64,000 bases of DNA from Proteiniphilum sp964484665 (GCA_964484665.1 CAZAFR010000004.1:14875-78874), one strand, 5' to 3'. Positions 16,468 to 26,054 are shown, counted from the first letter of the stretch. The notes: generated from the letters alone by a model not told the origin. Made by a program: numbers and translations.

Positions 16468-18717
16468 ATGAAAAAGCGTCTTTCCATAACGATACTCTTC
16501 TTATCATTTTTGTTTGTTGTATTAGGTCAGAATGTACAACATGAGATGCTATCTAAGGTTGATACGCATCGAAAAAAAGTGGGAGTGGTTTTGAGTGGTG
16601 GCGGTGCAAAAGGCTTTGCACACGTGGGTGTATTAAAAATACTTGAAGAAATAGGTATTCCAATAGATTATATTGCCGGTACAAGCATGGGGGCTGTTGT
16701 TGGAGGCCTCTACGCTCTGGGTTACTCAACGGATATGATCGACTCATTAATTCAGATTCAGGATTGGAATCATTTGATGGGCGATGATGTTTATCGTGAA
16801 AATATTCCGGCTTTAGGACGTAATAATCAAGGCAGATATGTAGTATCGTTACCTTATGATTTACCCTTTGGCGATAGCTCAGGGGGTGTTACTCTTCCTT
16901 TAGGAGTATATACCGGCCAGAATATTTACAATTTCTTTTTGAATTCCACAATCGGATATCATAACAATATTAGTTTTGATGATCTCCCTATACCATTTGG
17001 TTGTATTTCTGCTGATGTGCGCACTGGCGATGAAATAGTCATGAGAGAGGGTAACTTAGCTGAAGCGATACGTGCAAGCATGGCAATTCCCGGAATGTTT
17101 ACACCAGTAGAAAAAGACAGTATGCTGCTTATTGATGGCGGTGTGATAAATAATTTTCCGGTTGATCTAGTACGCGAGATGGGGGCAGATATAGTTATTG
17201 GAGTAATATTTCCTCCTGATGAAAAAGAAATTGAGCAAAAAAAAGGTACTATTTTAGAAGTAACACAACAGATCTGGAATTTTATTGGTCAGAATAAGCG
17301 TAGTAGCAATATTCTAGATACAGATATTTTGATCACCCCTGATGTGCATCCTTTTGGAATGCTCGATTTTCAGAGACCCGCAATTGATACTATCATAGCT
17401 CGGGGAGAGGCAGCTGCAATTTTGCACTTGAATGAATTGAAAGATTTGAAACAATCGCTTAGTATTGATGAGGATGCAAATTTTTCTTATAAATCCGATA
17501 ATCCCTATATAGACCTTGACACGCTCATTATTAATAATATATACGTGGAAGGCATTACACTCAGAGAACAAAGTTATTTGAGCAGATGGATAGATATTCA
17601 AGAGGGGAAAGTAACCAGAGCTGAGCTAGATAGAACGATTTCAAAGATATATGGAACAGGGATTTTTAACCGGGTCTATTATAGGTTAGAAGGAGAAAAT
17701 CCTTTTGATTTGATTTTCATTGTAGATATAAAAAAAACTAATCGGTTAAATCTGGGAATACATTTTGATAGTAACGATATGGCTGCTATTCTTGCAAATA
17801 CCACGTTAAGATTCAACCGTTCACTCAACTCCATGTTTGATATTTCAGCAAGGCTTAGTCGCAACCCCTATTTGATGATTGACTATTCTATCAACAGTGG
17901 AATATTTTTTAAAGGCGGGATTAATTACAAAATTAGTAAAAACGATCTTAGCATTTATAATAGGGGTAAGTTGTTTTATAATCTAGGAATTACAAGAAAT
18001 AGTCTTAATTTGGTTTTCTCCGAGTTTTACTTCGGAAATATGATGGTGCACCTGGGTGCTCAGATGGAGCATTTCCATTTTTATAAAGTTTTAGGAAGTG
18101 TTTTTGAGCCGCCACAGACCGAATTAAACGATCAGCTTTATTTTAATTATTTGCTAAATGGGGTGTATGATAATCTAAATAGTGTTTATTTTCCCACATC
18201 AGGTCAGTATTTTTCCTTTCAGTACTCGTTGCACACTGATAATTTAGTGCGCATGAAAGATGAAGCTCCTTTGAGTGTTGTAAGCATGAATTTCTTAAAA
18301 CCATTTACCATAAGCGATAATATATATATGACACCTCGTGTTGATGTACGATATATAATGAATGACAGTGTACCCAATATCTACCGAAATCTTGCCGGAG
18401 GAAGAATAGATGGTCATTATACACCACAACAGATATCACTGCAAGGATCAAAGGGTATGGAATTTTTAGAAAATATGATTCTTTCAACCGATATCGGATT
18501 TCATTACAATTTTGCCACTAACCATTATCTATATACTAATCTGAATTTTACTGTTCACAACAATCATTTGCATACACTTTTTGAAGGAGAATCGTTCTTA
18601 GGAATTAATTTGGGCTATTCTTATAGAACTGTTGCCGGGCCGCTAAGATTAGAGCTTGGTTATTCAGAATTGTCCCAAAGTTTTCACCCATATGCTAGTT
18701 TTGGTTACTATTTCTAA
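16468..18717 (+). CDS. patatin-like phospholipase with outer membrane barrel
   Basis: 749 residues. A signal peptide (1-20) is followed by a patatin domain: oxyanion loop SGGGAKG (43-49), nucleophile S73 in GTSMG, and the catalytic D223 in IDGGVINNFP. After about residue 340 come a POTRA-like segment (LIINNIYVEGI) and a C-terminal Omp85/TamA-type 16-strand barrel that ends in FGYYF with a terminal aromatic residue, as in outer membrane proteins. This order of domains is that of type Vd autotransporters such as PlpD and of many Bacteroidetes patatin proteins. It should cleave phospholipids at the cell surface or periplasm. It has its own promoter element and no operon partner. Confidence 0.9.
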   Translation: MKKRLSITILFLSFLFVVLGQNVQHEMLSKVDTHRKKVGVVLSGGGAKGFAHVGVLKILEEIGIPIDYIAGTSMGAVVGGLYALGYSTDMIDSLIQIQDWNHLMGDDVYRENIPALGRNNQGRYVVSLPYDLPFGDSSGGVTLPLGVYTGQNIYNFFLNSTIGYHNNISFDDLPIPFGCISADVRTGDEIVMREGNLAEAIRASMAIPGMFTPVEKDSMLLIDGGVINNFPVDLVREMGADIVIGVIFPPDEKEIEQKKGTILEVTQQIWNFIGQNKRSSNILDTDILITPDVHPFGMLDFQRPAIDTIIARGEAAAILHLNELKDLKQSLSIDEDANFSYKSDNPYIDLDTLIINNIYVEGITLREQSYLSRWIDIQEGKVTRAELDRTISKIYGTGIFNRVYYRLEGENPFDLIFIVDIKKTNRLNLGIHFDSNDMAAILANTTLRFNRSLNSMFDISARLSRNPYLMIDYSINSGIFFKGGINYKISKNDLSIYNRGKLFYNLGITRNSLNLVFSEFYFGNMMVHLGAQMEHFHFYKVLGSVFEPPQTELNDQLYFNYLLNGVYDNLNSVYFPTSGQYFSFQYSLHTDNLVRMKDEAPLSVVSMNFLKPFTISDNIYMTPRVDVRYIMNDSVPNIYRNLAGGRIDGHYTPQQISLQGSKGMEFLENMILSTDIGFHYNFATNHYLYTNLNFTVHNNHLHTLFEGESFLGINLGYSYRTVAGPLRLELGYSELSQSFHPYASFGYYF

Positions 18718-18735
18718 TGTGATTTATGTCACATT
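18716..18735. promoter_or_regulatory. CRP/FNR-type palindrome
   Basis: AATGTGA, six bases, TCACATT: a perfect palindrome containing the TGTGA-N6-TCACA pattern recognised by CRP/FNR-family regulators such as HcpR. It starts inside the stop codon of the patatin gene and lies about 240 bases before tetR. There is no T run beside it, so it is not an obvious terminator. Function is inferred from shape alone. Confidence 0.35.
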
Positions 18736-18900
18736 CTAATGATTGAGCATCACGAGATAACCAGAGATTAATAAAAGAAATATTCCCTTAATTTACCTAT
18801 AATCAGTTCACTAAATAATATCTGGCGGTTATGGATATTTCCATCTATAATTGCTTAAAAAAAACAGTTTTCCAAACAATGTTAAACTTGCAATGTTTAT

Positions 18901-18929
18901 TTAAACAAATGTTTTAATCATTTGTTTAA
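18901..18929. promoter_or_regulatory. candidate TetR operator
   Basis: Perfect 11-bp inverted repeat TTAAACAAATG (18901-18911) and CATTTGTTTAA (18919-18929) with a seven-base centre, 43 bases before the tetR start. Position and symmetry fit autoregulation by the TetR protein it precedes; a TTTG inside the right arm could be the -33 element. Confidence 0.6.
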
Positions 18930-18972
18930 GTGATATAGATAAATTGAATGCGGATCCTAAAATTTAAGTATA

Positions 18973-19563
18973 ATGGATAAGGTTACAACAGAACAAAAAA
19001 TCATTATGGCAGCCGATAAATTATTCACGCAAAAAGGATATGCTGCTACTAAGACCAGAGATATTACCCAAGAGGCAGAAACTAATGTGGCATTGCTCAA
19101 TTATTATTTTGGCAGTAAAGAAAATCTTTATAAAAAAGTGGTACAGGAGAAGTTCAGATTGTTGCTTAGCACTATTGGTACCGTTTTGTCGGATGAAAGT
19201 ATTTCCCTAGAAAATAAAATCAAAACGATTACTGAAAACTACACCAATCTATTACTCGAAAATGAGGAGCTTCCCATTTTTATATTAAATGAGCTGACAG
19301 TTAACAAGGAACTTTTTAAGGATATTACACAAAATACACGTCAGATAACACAGCCGGTTATTGATAAACAGTTAAAAGAGAGAAATACTGAAATATCTAC
19401 ATCTAATTTAATTGTAAATATTCTAAGCCTTACTATGTTCCCTTTTGTAGCTAAACCATTGATTATTTCATCAGGACTAGTAAAGGAAGAAGAGTTTGCA
19501 GATTTTGTTTATGAACGTAAGGAAAAGATTTTAGAGTGGATAATGAAAACTGTCAAAAAATAA
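18973..19563 (+). CDS. TetR/AcrR-family regulator of the efflux operon
   Basis: 196 residues. The N-terminal helix-turn-helix (TQKGYAATKTRDITQEAE, then VALLNYYFGSKENLY) is a textbook TetR domain; the C-terminal ligand domain is less conserved. It starts an operon with a TolC protein, an adaptor, two ATPases and two permeases. This layout matches E. coli CecR with ybhGFSR, although here a TolC gene is included. It most likely represses the operon until a toxic compound binds. A perfect inverted repeat lies 43 bases upstream of the start. Confidence 0.92.
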   Translation: MDKVTTEQKIIMAADKLFTQKGYAATKTRDITQEAETNVALLNYYFGSKENLYKKVVQEKFRLLLSTIGTVLSDESISLENKIKTITENYTNLLLENEELPIFILNELTVNKELFKDITQNTRQITQPVIDKQLKERNTEISTSNLIVNILSLTMFPFVAKPLIISSGLVKEEEFADFVYERKEKILEWIMKTVKK

Positions 19564-19574
19564 AAATAAAAATT

Positions 19575-20846
19575 ATGCAACCTAAAAAACTATTGTTGTT
19601 AACGGTTTTTATGACGACGAATATACTGTTTATATCATCTCAGATTATAACCATTGATGAGTGCCAGGAGAAGGCTGAAGCTAACTATCCTGCTGTTGTT
19701 CAGTATGGTATTATTGAGAAAACTAAAGAGTATAATATCTCAAACGCCAACAGGGCTTATTTGCCACAGGGGATACTTAGTGCGCAGGGCACGTGGCAGT
19801 CAGATGTAACAGGTATAGATCTTAATATAACGGGAGTTGAGATTCCTACTATCGACCGGGATCAATTCAGAATTGTGGCTGAATTTAATCAGCTTATTTG
19901 GGATGGCGGAAGAGTTTCAGCACAGAAAAAGAGTATAGAGGCCAATGCGGAGTTAGAAAAGAAGCAGCTTGGAAATGAAATTTATACCTTGAGAGAGCGT
20001 GTTAATAACATATATTTCAGTGTATTACTAATAAAAGAACAACTCAATCAACTCAGAGTTCTTGAGAAAGAACTACAGCGCAATTATGATAATGTACAGG
20101 TTTATGCACAAAATGGTATGGCTAATCAAACTGATCTGAATGTAATTAAAGTTGAACAACTGAAAACAGGACAGCAGCGTATTAATCTTGAATCAAATTT
20201 GGAAGCTTATGTAGGTATGTTGTCAATACTAATTGGCGAACAGCTGAATAGTGATGTTGTATTTGTTAAACCCAATCCTGAGAGCACATTAGTATCATCA
20301 GTAATCAACAGACCTGAAATGAAGATGTTTGAAGCACAAGAAAAAGCCGTTGAATCGCAAAAGATGTTGCTCAACGCCCGGATAATGCCCACTATAGGCG
20401 CTTTTGCTCAGGGTGGCTATGGTAAGCCTGGTCTGAATATGTTTGATAATGAGTTTACACCTTTTTTTCTGGGAGGTGTACGTGTCTCGTGGAACTTCGG
20501 CAACCTATACACTTTGAAAAATGATAAGGCAAAAATCGATCTGCAGAAGTCAACGGTAAATTCACAAAGAGCAACATTTATGCATAATCTGAATGTTGTT
20601 ATACCTCAACAACAGTTAGAGATTGAGAAATTCAGAAAAACCATGCAAGACGACGATGAAATTATCAGATTGCAGACTCAGATTCGCGAAACGGTGGAAG
20701 TAAAGGTTGAAAATGGTACTATGACTGTTTCAGACCTAATGAAGGAGATCAATTCGGAAGAGAGTGTCAAACAGGCCAAGTGCCTTCACGAAATTCAATA
20801 TCTGATGTCTGTCTATACACTTAAATATACTGTAAATCAGAACTAG
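19575..20846 (+). CDS. TolC-family outer membrane efflux protein
   Basis: 423 residues from the ATG at 19575, which gives a signal peptide (MQPKKLLLLTVFMTTNILF) and starts 11 bases after the tetR stop. An earlier in-frame non-ATG start would overlap tetR. The mature chain has the TolC repeat layout with long helices (residues 100-190 and 290-400). As the second gene of the TetR-controlled operon it should be the dedicated outer membrane channel for the ABC exporter encoded behind it. Confidence 0.9.
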   Translation: MQPKKLLLLTVFMTTNILFISSQIITIDECQEKAEANYPAVVQYGIIEKTKEYNISNANRAYLPQGILSAQGTWQSDVTGIDLNITGVEIPTIDRDQFRIVAEFNQLIWDGGRVSAQKKSIEANAELEKKQLGNEIYTLRERVNNIYFSVLLIKEQLNQLRVLEKELQRNYDNVQVYAQNGMANQTDLNVIKVEQLKTGQQRINLESNLEAYVGMLSILIGEQLNSDVVFVKPNPESTLVSSVINRPEMKMFEAQEKAVESQKMLLNARIMPTIGAFAQGGYGKPGLNMFDNEFTPFFLGGVRVSWNFGNLYTLKNDKAKIDLQKSTVNSQRATFMHNLNVVIPQQQLEIEKFRKTMQDDDEIIRLQTQIRETVEVKVENGTMTVSDLMKEINSEESVKQAKCLHEIQYLMSVYTLKYTVNQN

Positions 20847-20909
20847 TGAATGAATTTACAAGTCTATAAAACAAGAATAAACATCTTATATTAAACATAA
20901 CATCAAATT

Positions 20910-21806
20910 ATGAAAATATTCAGAATACTTATTACAATATTAATATCATTTCTGCTAATTTCTTGTAGGAATGGAGAAGGTAACTTTGATGCTACAGGAT
21001 CGTTTGAAGCAACAGAAGTTATTGTCTCCTCCCAAGCAAATGGTAGGATTTTAGAATTAAGCCTGAATGAAGGTGCCCAATTACAACAGGGACAAATGGT
21101 AGGAGTTATTGACAGCACACAACTCTACCTCCAAAAGATGAGTCTTCTTGCCAATGCAAAAGGTGTAGTTGCTCAGCAACCCGATATAAATGCTCAAACA
21201 GCTGCTTTGCGTGATCAGATAAATACCTTGAATCGTGAAAAAGCAAGGGTTGAAAGACTAGTATCCGCCAACGCCGCCAATCAAAAACAGCTAGATGACA
21301 TTGAATCTCAACTCGAAGTTGTGGAAAGTCAGCTCTCTGCGCAAATATCAACTTTGCAAAAGAGTAGTGCTCATATTTCGGCACAAAGTTCCACTTTAGA
21401 TATTCAAGTTGCACAACTTAACGATCAGCTTGAAAAGACCCTTATAATAAGTCCTATTTCAGGAACAGTACTCAATAAATACGCTGAAGTAGGTGAACTG
21501 GCTACTATCGGTACACCTCTTTTTAAAATTGCGGATATAGAAGAAATGTTTTTAAGAGCGTATGTTACCAATGACCAGCTTGCACAAATAAAACTCAACG
21601 ATCAAGTTACAGTAAGTGTGGATGACGGAGATGGAGGAATGAAGTCTTACACAGGTACAATAAGTTGGATATCCGACAAGTCAGAGTTTACACCAAAAAC
21701 AATTCAAACCAAAAACGAGCGTGCAAACTTAGTTTACGCAATCAAAATTGCTGTGCCCAACGATGGCTTTCTGAAGATTGGCATGTATGGAGAAGTGAAA
21801 TTTTAA
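20910..21806 (+). CDS. efflux adaptor lipoprotein, YbhG/HlyD-like
   Basis: 298 residues. A lipoprotein signal ends LISC (Cys about residue 19). The adaptor parts follow in order: FEATEVIVSSQANGRI as the first lipoyl half, a coiled-coil hairpin at about 85-170, ISPISGTVLNKYAEVGE as the second lipoyl half, then a beta-barrel. It begins 63 bases after the TolC gene and ends four bases before the first ATPase gene. Most like E. coli YbhG, although YbhG is a secreted rather than lipidated protein. It joins the permease pair to TolC. Confidence 0.9.
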   Translation: MKIFRILITILISFLLISCRNGEGNFDATGSFEATEVIVSSQANGRILELSLNEGAQLQQGQMVGVIDSTQLYLQKMSLLANAKGVVAQQPDINAQTAALRDQINTLNREKARVERLVSANAANQKQLDDIESQLEVVESQLSAQISTLQKSSAHISAQSSTLDIQVAQLNDQLEKTLIISPISGTVLNKYAEVGELATIGTPLFKIADIEEMFLRAYVTNDQLAQIKLNDQVTVSVDDGDGGMKSYTGTISWISDKSEFTPKTIQTKNERANLVYAIKIAVPNDGFLKIGMYGEVKF

Positions 21807-21810
21807 TAAG

Positions 21811-22716
21811 ATGATAGAGGTCAAAGATTTATATAAAAGTTACGACAAAAGTGGTAAAATAAATGCTCTTAACGGAATCTCCTTCAAAGTAAATGACGGA
21901 GAAATATTTGGAGTGATTGGTCCTGATGGTGCCGGAAAATCCACTCTTTTCAGAATTCTCATCTCACTTATTTTACCCGACAGCGGTTCGGCAATAATGA
22001 ATGGATACGATGTGATGAAAGATTACCAAAAAATCAGAAAAATTATTGGTTATATGCCCGGTAAATTCTCGCTGTATCAAGATTTAAGTGTAGAGGAAAA
22101 TCTGAAGTTTTTTGCCACACTCTTTAATACCACTATTGAAGAAAACTATCACCTTATTAAAGATATATACCAGCAGATAGAGCCATTTAAACAGTGGCGT
22201 GCGGGTGCTCTTTCGGGTGGTATGAAACAGAAACTTGCATTAAGTTGCGCACTTATTCATAAACCCGAAATTCTTATTCTTGATGAGCCCACAACAGGTG
22301 TGGACCCGGTATCCAGAAAAGAGTTCTGGGATATGCTAATGAGGTTAAAAGAACAGGGAATTATTATACTGGTTTCAACAGCTTATATGGATGAAGCGAG
22401 CAAATGCGACCGTATTGCACTCATTCGTGAAGGCAAATTCATAGCCTCCGACACTCCACAAGGTATAATTGATGATTATTCAGAGGTTTTGTGGGCTGTG
22501 GAAGGTGGAAAAATGTCGGATATTCTTAGTGAATTACGAAAACACGAAAAGATTAAGAGCAGTTTTGCATTTGGAGACAAGATTCATATTACTGTAAATA
22601 GTGGTTTGCAAACCGAAGAACTGTTGCACTATCTTATGGAAAAAGATTTCAGAGATGTAAGCATTGCTCCTATACTACCTACAGTAGAGGATTGTTTTAT
22701 GGCCTTAACAGATTAA
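21811..22716 (+). CDS. ABC transporter ATPase (first of a pair, YbhF N-half-like)
   Basis: 301 residues. Walker A GPDGAGKST (37-45), signature LSGGMKQKL and Walker B ILILDEPTTGVDP are intact. A C-terminal domain of about 80 residues follows the ATPase core. Equivalent to the N-terminal half of E. coli YbhF, which here is split into two genes. It is followed after four bases by the second ATPase gene. Confidence 0.92.
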   Translation: MIEVKDLYKSYDKSGKINALNGISFKVNDGEIFGVIGPDGAGKSTLFRILISLILPDSGSAIMNGYDVMKDYQKIRKIIGYMPGKFSLYQDLSVEENLKFFATLFNTTIEENYHLIKDIYQQIEPFKQWRAGALSGGMKQKLALSCALIHKPEILILDEPTTGVDPVSRKEFWDMLMRLKEQGIIILVSTAYMDEASKCDRIALIREGKFIASDTPQGIIDDYSEVLWAVEGGKMSDILSELRKHEKIKSSFAFGDKIHITVNSGLQTEELLHYLMEKDFRDVSIAPILPTVEDCFMALTD

Positions 22717-22720
22717 TAGT

Positions 22721-23458
22721 ATGGGTAAAAAGGTAATTGAGGTATCAAATCTGACCAAAAGGTTTGGCAATTTCACCGCCGTAGATCATATCACCTTTGA
22801 TGTTGAAGAGGGAGAGATTTTTGGCTTTTTGGGTGCCAACGGAGCAGGAAAGACAACCGCCATGCAGATGTTGTGTGGAATTAGTATGCCCACGGCAGGA
22901 AAAGGAAGCGTTGCCGGTTATGATATCATTAAAGAGAATGAGTTAATAAAACGAAATATTGGATATATGAGTCAGAAGTTCTCATTATATGAGGACCTAA
23001 AAGTTTGGGAAAACATCCGACTATTTGGAGGTATTTATGGTCTTTCTGATAATGTAATTACAGAAAAAACCAACTCCTTACTTAAGCAACTGAACTTTGA
23101 AGAAGAGCGAAATACCTTGGTTAAATATCTACCTCTAGGTTGGAAACAGAAGCTGGCATTTTCAGTGGCCATTTTTCATGAGCCTGAGATTGTCTTTCTG
23201 GATGAGCCGACAGGTGGGGTTGACCCTGCAATGCGACGACAATTTTGGGAAATGATATATGATGCTGCCGACAGAGGTATCACAGTTTTCGTAACAACTC
23301 ATTATATGGATGAAGCTGAATATTGTAATCGTGTATCAATCATGGTGGATGGTCGTATCGATGCACTTGATACACCTGCCGCCTTACGTAAACAATTTAA
23401 TGCGAATACAATGGATGAAGTCTTCAGAAAACTAGCACGTAAAGCAGAAAGAGATTAA
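22721..23458 (+). CDS. ABC transporter ATPase (second of a pair, YbhF C-half-like)
   Basis: 245 residues. Walker A GANGAGKTT (38-46) and Walker B IVFLDEPTGGVDP are intact, but the signature is LPLGWKQKL instead of LSGGxxQ. The same change is seen in the C-terminal half of YbhF-type ATPases, so it is a family trait and not damage: one of the two ATP sites is probably non-standard. The stop lies one base before the start of the first permease gene. Confidence 0.9.
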   Translation: MGKKVIEVSNLTKRFGNFTAVDHITFDVEEGEIFGFLGANGAGKTTAMQMLCGISMPTAGKGSVAGYDIIKENELIKRNIGYMSQKFSLYEDLKVWENIRLFGGIYGLSDNVITEKTNSLLKQLNFEEERNTLVKYLPLGWKQKLAFSVAIFHEPEIVFLDEPTGGVDPAMRRQFWEMIYDAADRGITVFVTTHYMDEAEYCNRVSIMVDGRIDALDTPAALRKQFNANTMDEVFRKLARKAERD

Positions 23459-23459
23459 A

Positions 23460-24566
23460 ATGAAACAATTTCTTGCATTTATAAATAAAGAGTTTCTGCA
23501 TATTATTAGAGACAACAGAACACTTCTTATAATAATAGGGATGCCTATAGTGGAGGTCGTCCTGTTTGGTTTTGCCATAAATATGGAAGTACAGAATATT
23601 CGTGTCGCTTTTTATGACCCTACCCCTGATGTCATTACCACAGGTATTGCAGAACGAATAAAACAAAATCCTAATTTTAATTATAAGGGTAATATGCAGT
23701 CGATGGATGAAATGGAAGAGTATTTGATAAAAGAAAAACTCGATCTTGCTGTCGTATTTCAGCAGAATTTCCAGGAAGAACTAATTCATTCAGGATATGC
23801 AGCCGTTCAATTGCTCGCAAATAGTGCCGACCCTAATCGTGGCTCCATCTCGGCAACTTACGCCACAGCAATAATTGTCGGGTATCAGCAAGAGCATGTG
23901 AACCTAATGCAGGTCCCTTTTCAAATACAGACCGAAAATAGAATGATCTATAACCCACTCATGAAATCATCCTACATGTTTGTGCCGGGTCTGATGGGTT
24001 TGGTGCTCATGATTATATGTACAATTATGACTTCTGTTTCTATCGTAAGAGAAAAAGAAAGAGGAACAATGGAAGTGTTGCTTGCTTCACCCTTAAAACA
24101 GGGAACAATGATTTTTGCCAAAACTATCCCGTATATGGTGATTTCGTTTATCGACTTTATTATTATTCTTTTGCTAAGTTATTTTATATTGGGTGTACCT
24201 GTCAAAGGGAGTTTGATACTGTTGTTTTTAGTCGCACTGATTTATATTTCTTTGACGCTGATATATGGACTAACAGTATCAACGCTTGTTGATAAGCAGA
24301 TCAATGCGGTTATTGTATCGTCTATAACTGCAATGGTTCCTGTGCTGATACTCTCGGGAATGATTTTCCCGGTAGATAATATGCCTATTGTGTTGCAAGC
24401 CCTATCAACTATCGTACCTGCACGCTGGTTTATAGACGCAGTACGTAAAGTTATGATTCAAGGGCAAGGATTTATTATAATCTGGAAAGAGATACTCATA
24501 ATGATAGGGATGATGCTTTTTCTTTTGATGGTTACCATTGTAAATACTAAAAAGAGGTTAGAATAA
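23460..24566 (+). CDS. ABC-2 efflux permease (YbhS-like)
   Basis: 368 residues. One N-terminal membrane segment (about 22-42), a periplasmic domain of about 140 residues, then five membrane segments, which is the ABC-2 (type V) exporter layout. The cytoplasmic loop EKERGTMEVLLASPL is typical. Works as a heterodimer with the next gene's product, as YbhS and YbhR do in E. coli. Confidence 0.9.
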   Translation: MKQFLAFINKEFLHIIRDNRTLLIIIGMPIVEVVLFGFAINMEVQNIRVAFYDPTPDVITTGIAERIKQNPNFNYKGNMQSMDEMEEYLIKEKLDLAVVFQQNFQEELIHSGYAAVQLLANSADPNRGSISATYATAIIVGYQQEHVNLMQVPFQIQTENRMIYNPLMKSSYMFVPGLMGLVLMIICTIMTSVSIVREKERGTMEVLLASPLKQGTMIFAKTIPYMVISFIDFIIILLLSYFILGVPVKGSLILLFLVALIYISLTLIYGLTVSTLVDKQINAVIVSSITAMVPVLILSGMIFPVDNMPIVLQALSTIVPARWFIDAVRKVMIQGQGFIIIWKEILIMIGMMLFLLMVTIVNTKKRLE

Positions 24567-24618
24567 AATATATTGATAGAGATTTGTTGATATAGCGATA
24601 AAATCTCACAAATGAAAT

Positions 24619-25755
24619 ATGAAAACATTAAAGTTTTTAATAGAAAAAGAATTTAAACAGATGTTCAGGAATCCTCTTATTCCTAGATTAATAATAATGT
24701 TTCCTATTCTGATGATACTGGTCTTTCCATGGGCTGTAAGTTTTGAGGTTAAAAATATCAAAATAGATGTGGTAGATCATAGCAAAAGTAGTTACTCCAA
24801 GAGACTTACAGATAAAGTAGCTGCATCACAGTATTTTATTCTTAACGATACGCCAATAGATTATCAAACTGCCATGCTCAATATGGATAATGGTAAAACA
24901 GATATGATACTTGAGATTCCGGCATCGTTTGACAAAGAAATCGTTAAAAGTCGCACCTCATCAGTAGGTGTTGCAGTAAACTCTGTGAATGGTACTCTGG
25001 GACTATTAGGTAGTAATTATATAATGCAGATTGCGAACGCGTTCTCGGAGGAACTTCGTGGTGAACTTATAAATACTCTGTCACCACAAGCAAAAGCATC
25101 AGTAATGAATATTCCTCAGATAAATATAATACCTCAATATAAGTACAATCCGCAACTCGATTATAAAAACTTTATGCTTCCCGGCTTCATGGTATTACTT
25201 CTTACAATATTGTGCGGAATTTTACCTGCACTTAATATCGTGATGGAAAAAGAAAACGGCACCATTAACCAGATTAATGTAACGCCGGTAAGTAAAGTTA
25301 GTTTTATACTTGCAAAGCTCATACCTTATTGGGTTGTTGGAATAATTGTAATGATCATTTCTGTGTTTTTATCTTACCTTATATATGGCCTTTGGCCTGC
25401 CGGAAGTGTAATTGCAATTTTGTTCTCAGCAATAGTCTTCATATTATCCATTTCAGGTTTGGGGATTATAGTATCCAACTATTCCGAAACAATGCAACAG
25501 GCCAGTTTTTTGGTAATGTTTTTTATATTAATTCTTGTACTTTTGGGTGGCATGTTTACACCAGTTTCAAGTATGCCGGTATGGGCACAAATTATTGCAG
25601 CTGTAAACCCTTTCAACTACCTAACTTTAACATTTCGCATGCTTTATCTCAATGGAAGCACTCTTGCAGATGTGTCGGGCAACTTGTTTGCTATGATACT
25701 GATTGCTACGGTTTTAAATGGGTGGGCTGTGCTTAGTTATAAGAAGAGAGGTTAA
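24619..25755 (+). CDS. ABC-2 efflux permease (YbhR-like)
   Basis: 378 residues with the same 1+5 membrane layout as its neighbour and the loop EKENGTINQINVTPVSK. It follows the first permease after 52 bases, the only sizeable gap in the operon apart from the one after the TolC gene. An ATG at 24612 is out of frame. Last gene of the TetR-controlled exporter; after it comes a 40-bp perfect palindrome. Confidence 0.9.
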   Translation: MKTLKFLIEKEFKQMFRNPLIPRLIIMFPILMILVFPWAVSFEVKNIKIDVVDHSKSSYSKRLTDKVAASQYFILNDTPIDYQTAMLNMDNGKTDMILEIPASFDKEIVKSRTSSVGVAVNSVNGTLGLLGSNYIMQIANAFSEELRGELINTLSPQAKASVMNIPQINIIPQYKYNPQLDYKNFMLPGFMVLLLTILCGILPALNIVMEKENGTINQINVTPVSKVSFILAKLIPYWVVGIIVMIISVFLSYLIYGLWPAGSVIAILFSAIVFILSISGLGIIVSNYSETMQQASFLVMFFILILVLLGGMFTPVSSMPVWAQIIAAVNPFNYLTLTFRMLYLNGSTLADVSGNLFAMILIATVLNGWAVLSYKKRG

Positions 25756-25827
25756 TTGTTTAAATAATAATTTCTACTTTATATTAATTTGAAAATAAAA
25801 GTAAAGGAAATACCTCAACTTAAGATC

Positions 25828-25867
25828 ACTTATAGATAGCTTATATGCATATAAGCTATCTATAAGT
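25828..25867. repeat. 40-bp perfect palindrome after the efflux operon
   Basis: The two 20-base arms (25828-25847 and 25848-25867) are exact reverse complements with no spacer, meeting at TATATG/CATATA. The end CTATAAGTA recurs at 25871-25879. It is 73 bases after the last permease stop and 155 before the -7 box of the TPR gene. There is no T run, so if it ends the operon it is not a standard intrinsic terminator. Confidence 0.8.
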
Positions 25868-25996
25868 AATCTATAAGTATTGTGTGGCAAAAGTACAGCT
25901 TAAAATTACTCAGGTGAATGACATAATGTGAAATGTTATTATCGTAAAATTTCTATTTTATAATAGTCCGGTGTTCGTAAACAATATAACTTAATA

Positions 25997-26029
25997 ATTG
26001 GCAATCAATAATAAAAAAATGTATATTTG
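25997..26029 (+). promoter_or_regulatory. promoter for the TPR regulator
   Basis: ATTG (25997-26000), 21 bases, then TATATTTG (26022-26029). The transcript would begin near 26033, about 22 bases before the start. Confidence 0.55.
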
Positions 26030-26054
26030 CGACAACTATGTTAAGTAAAAGTCA

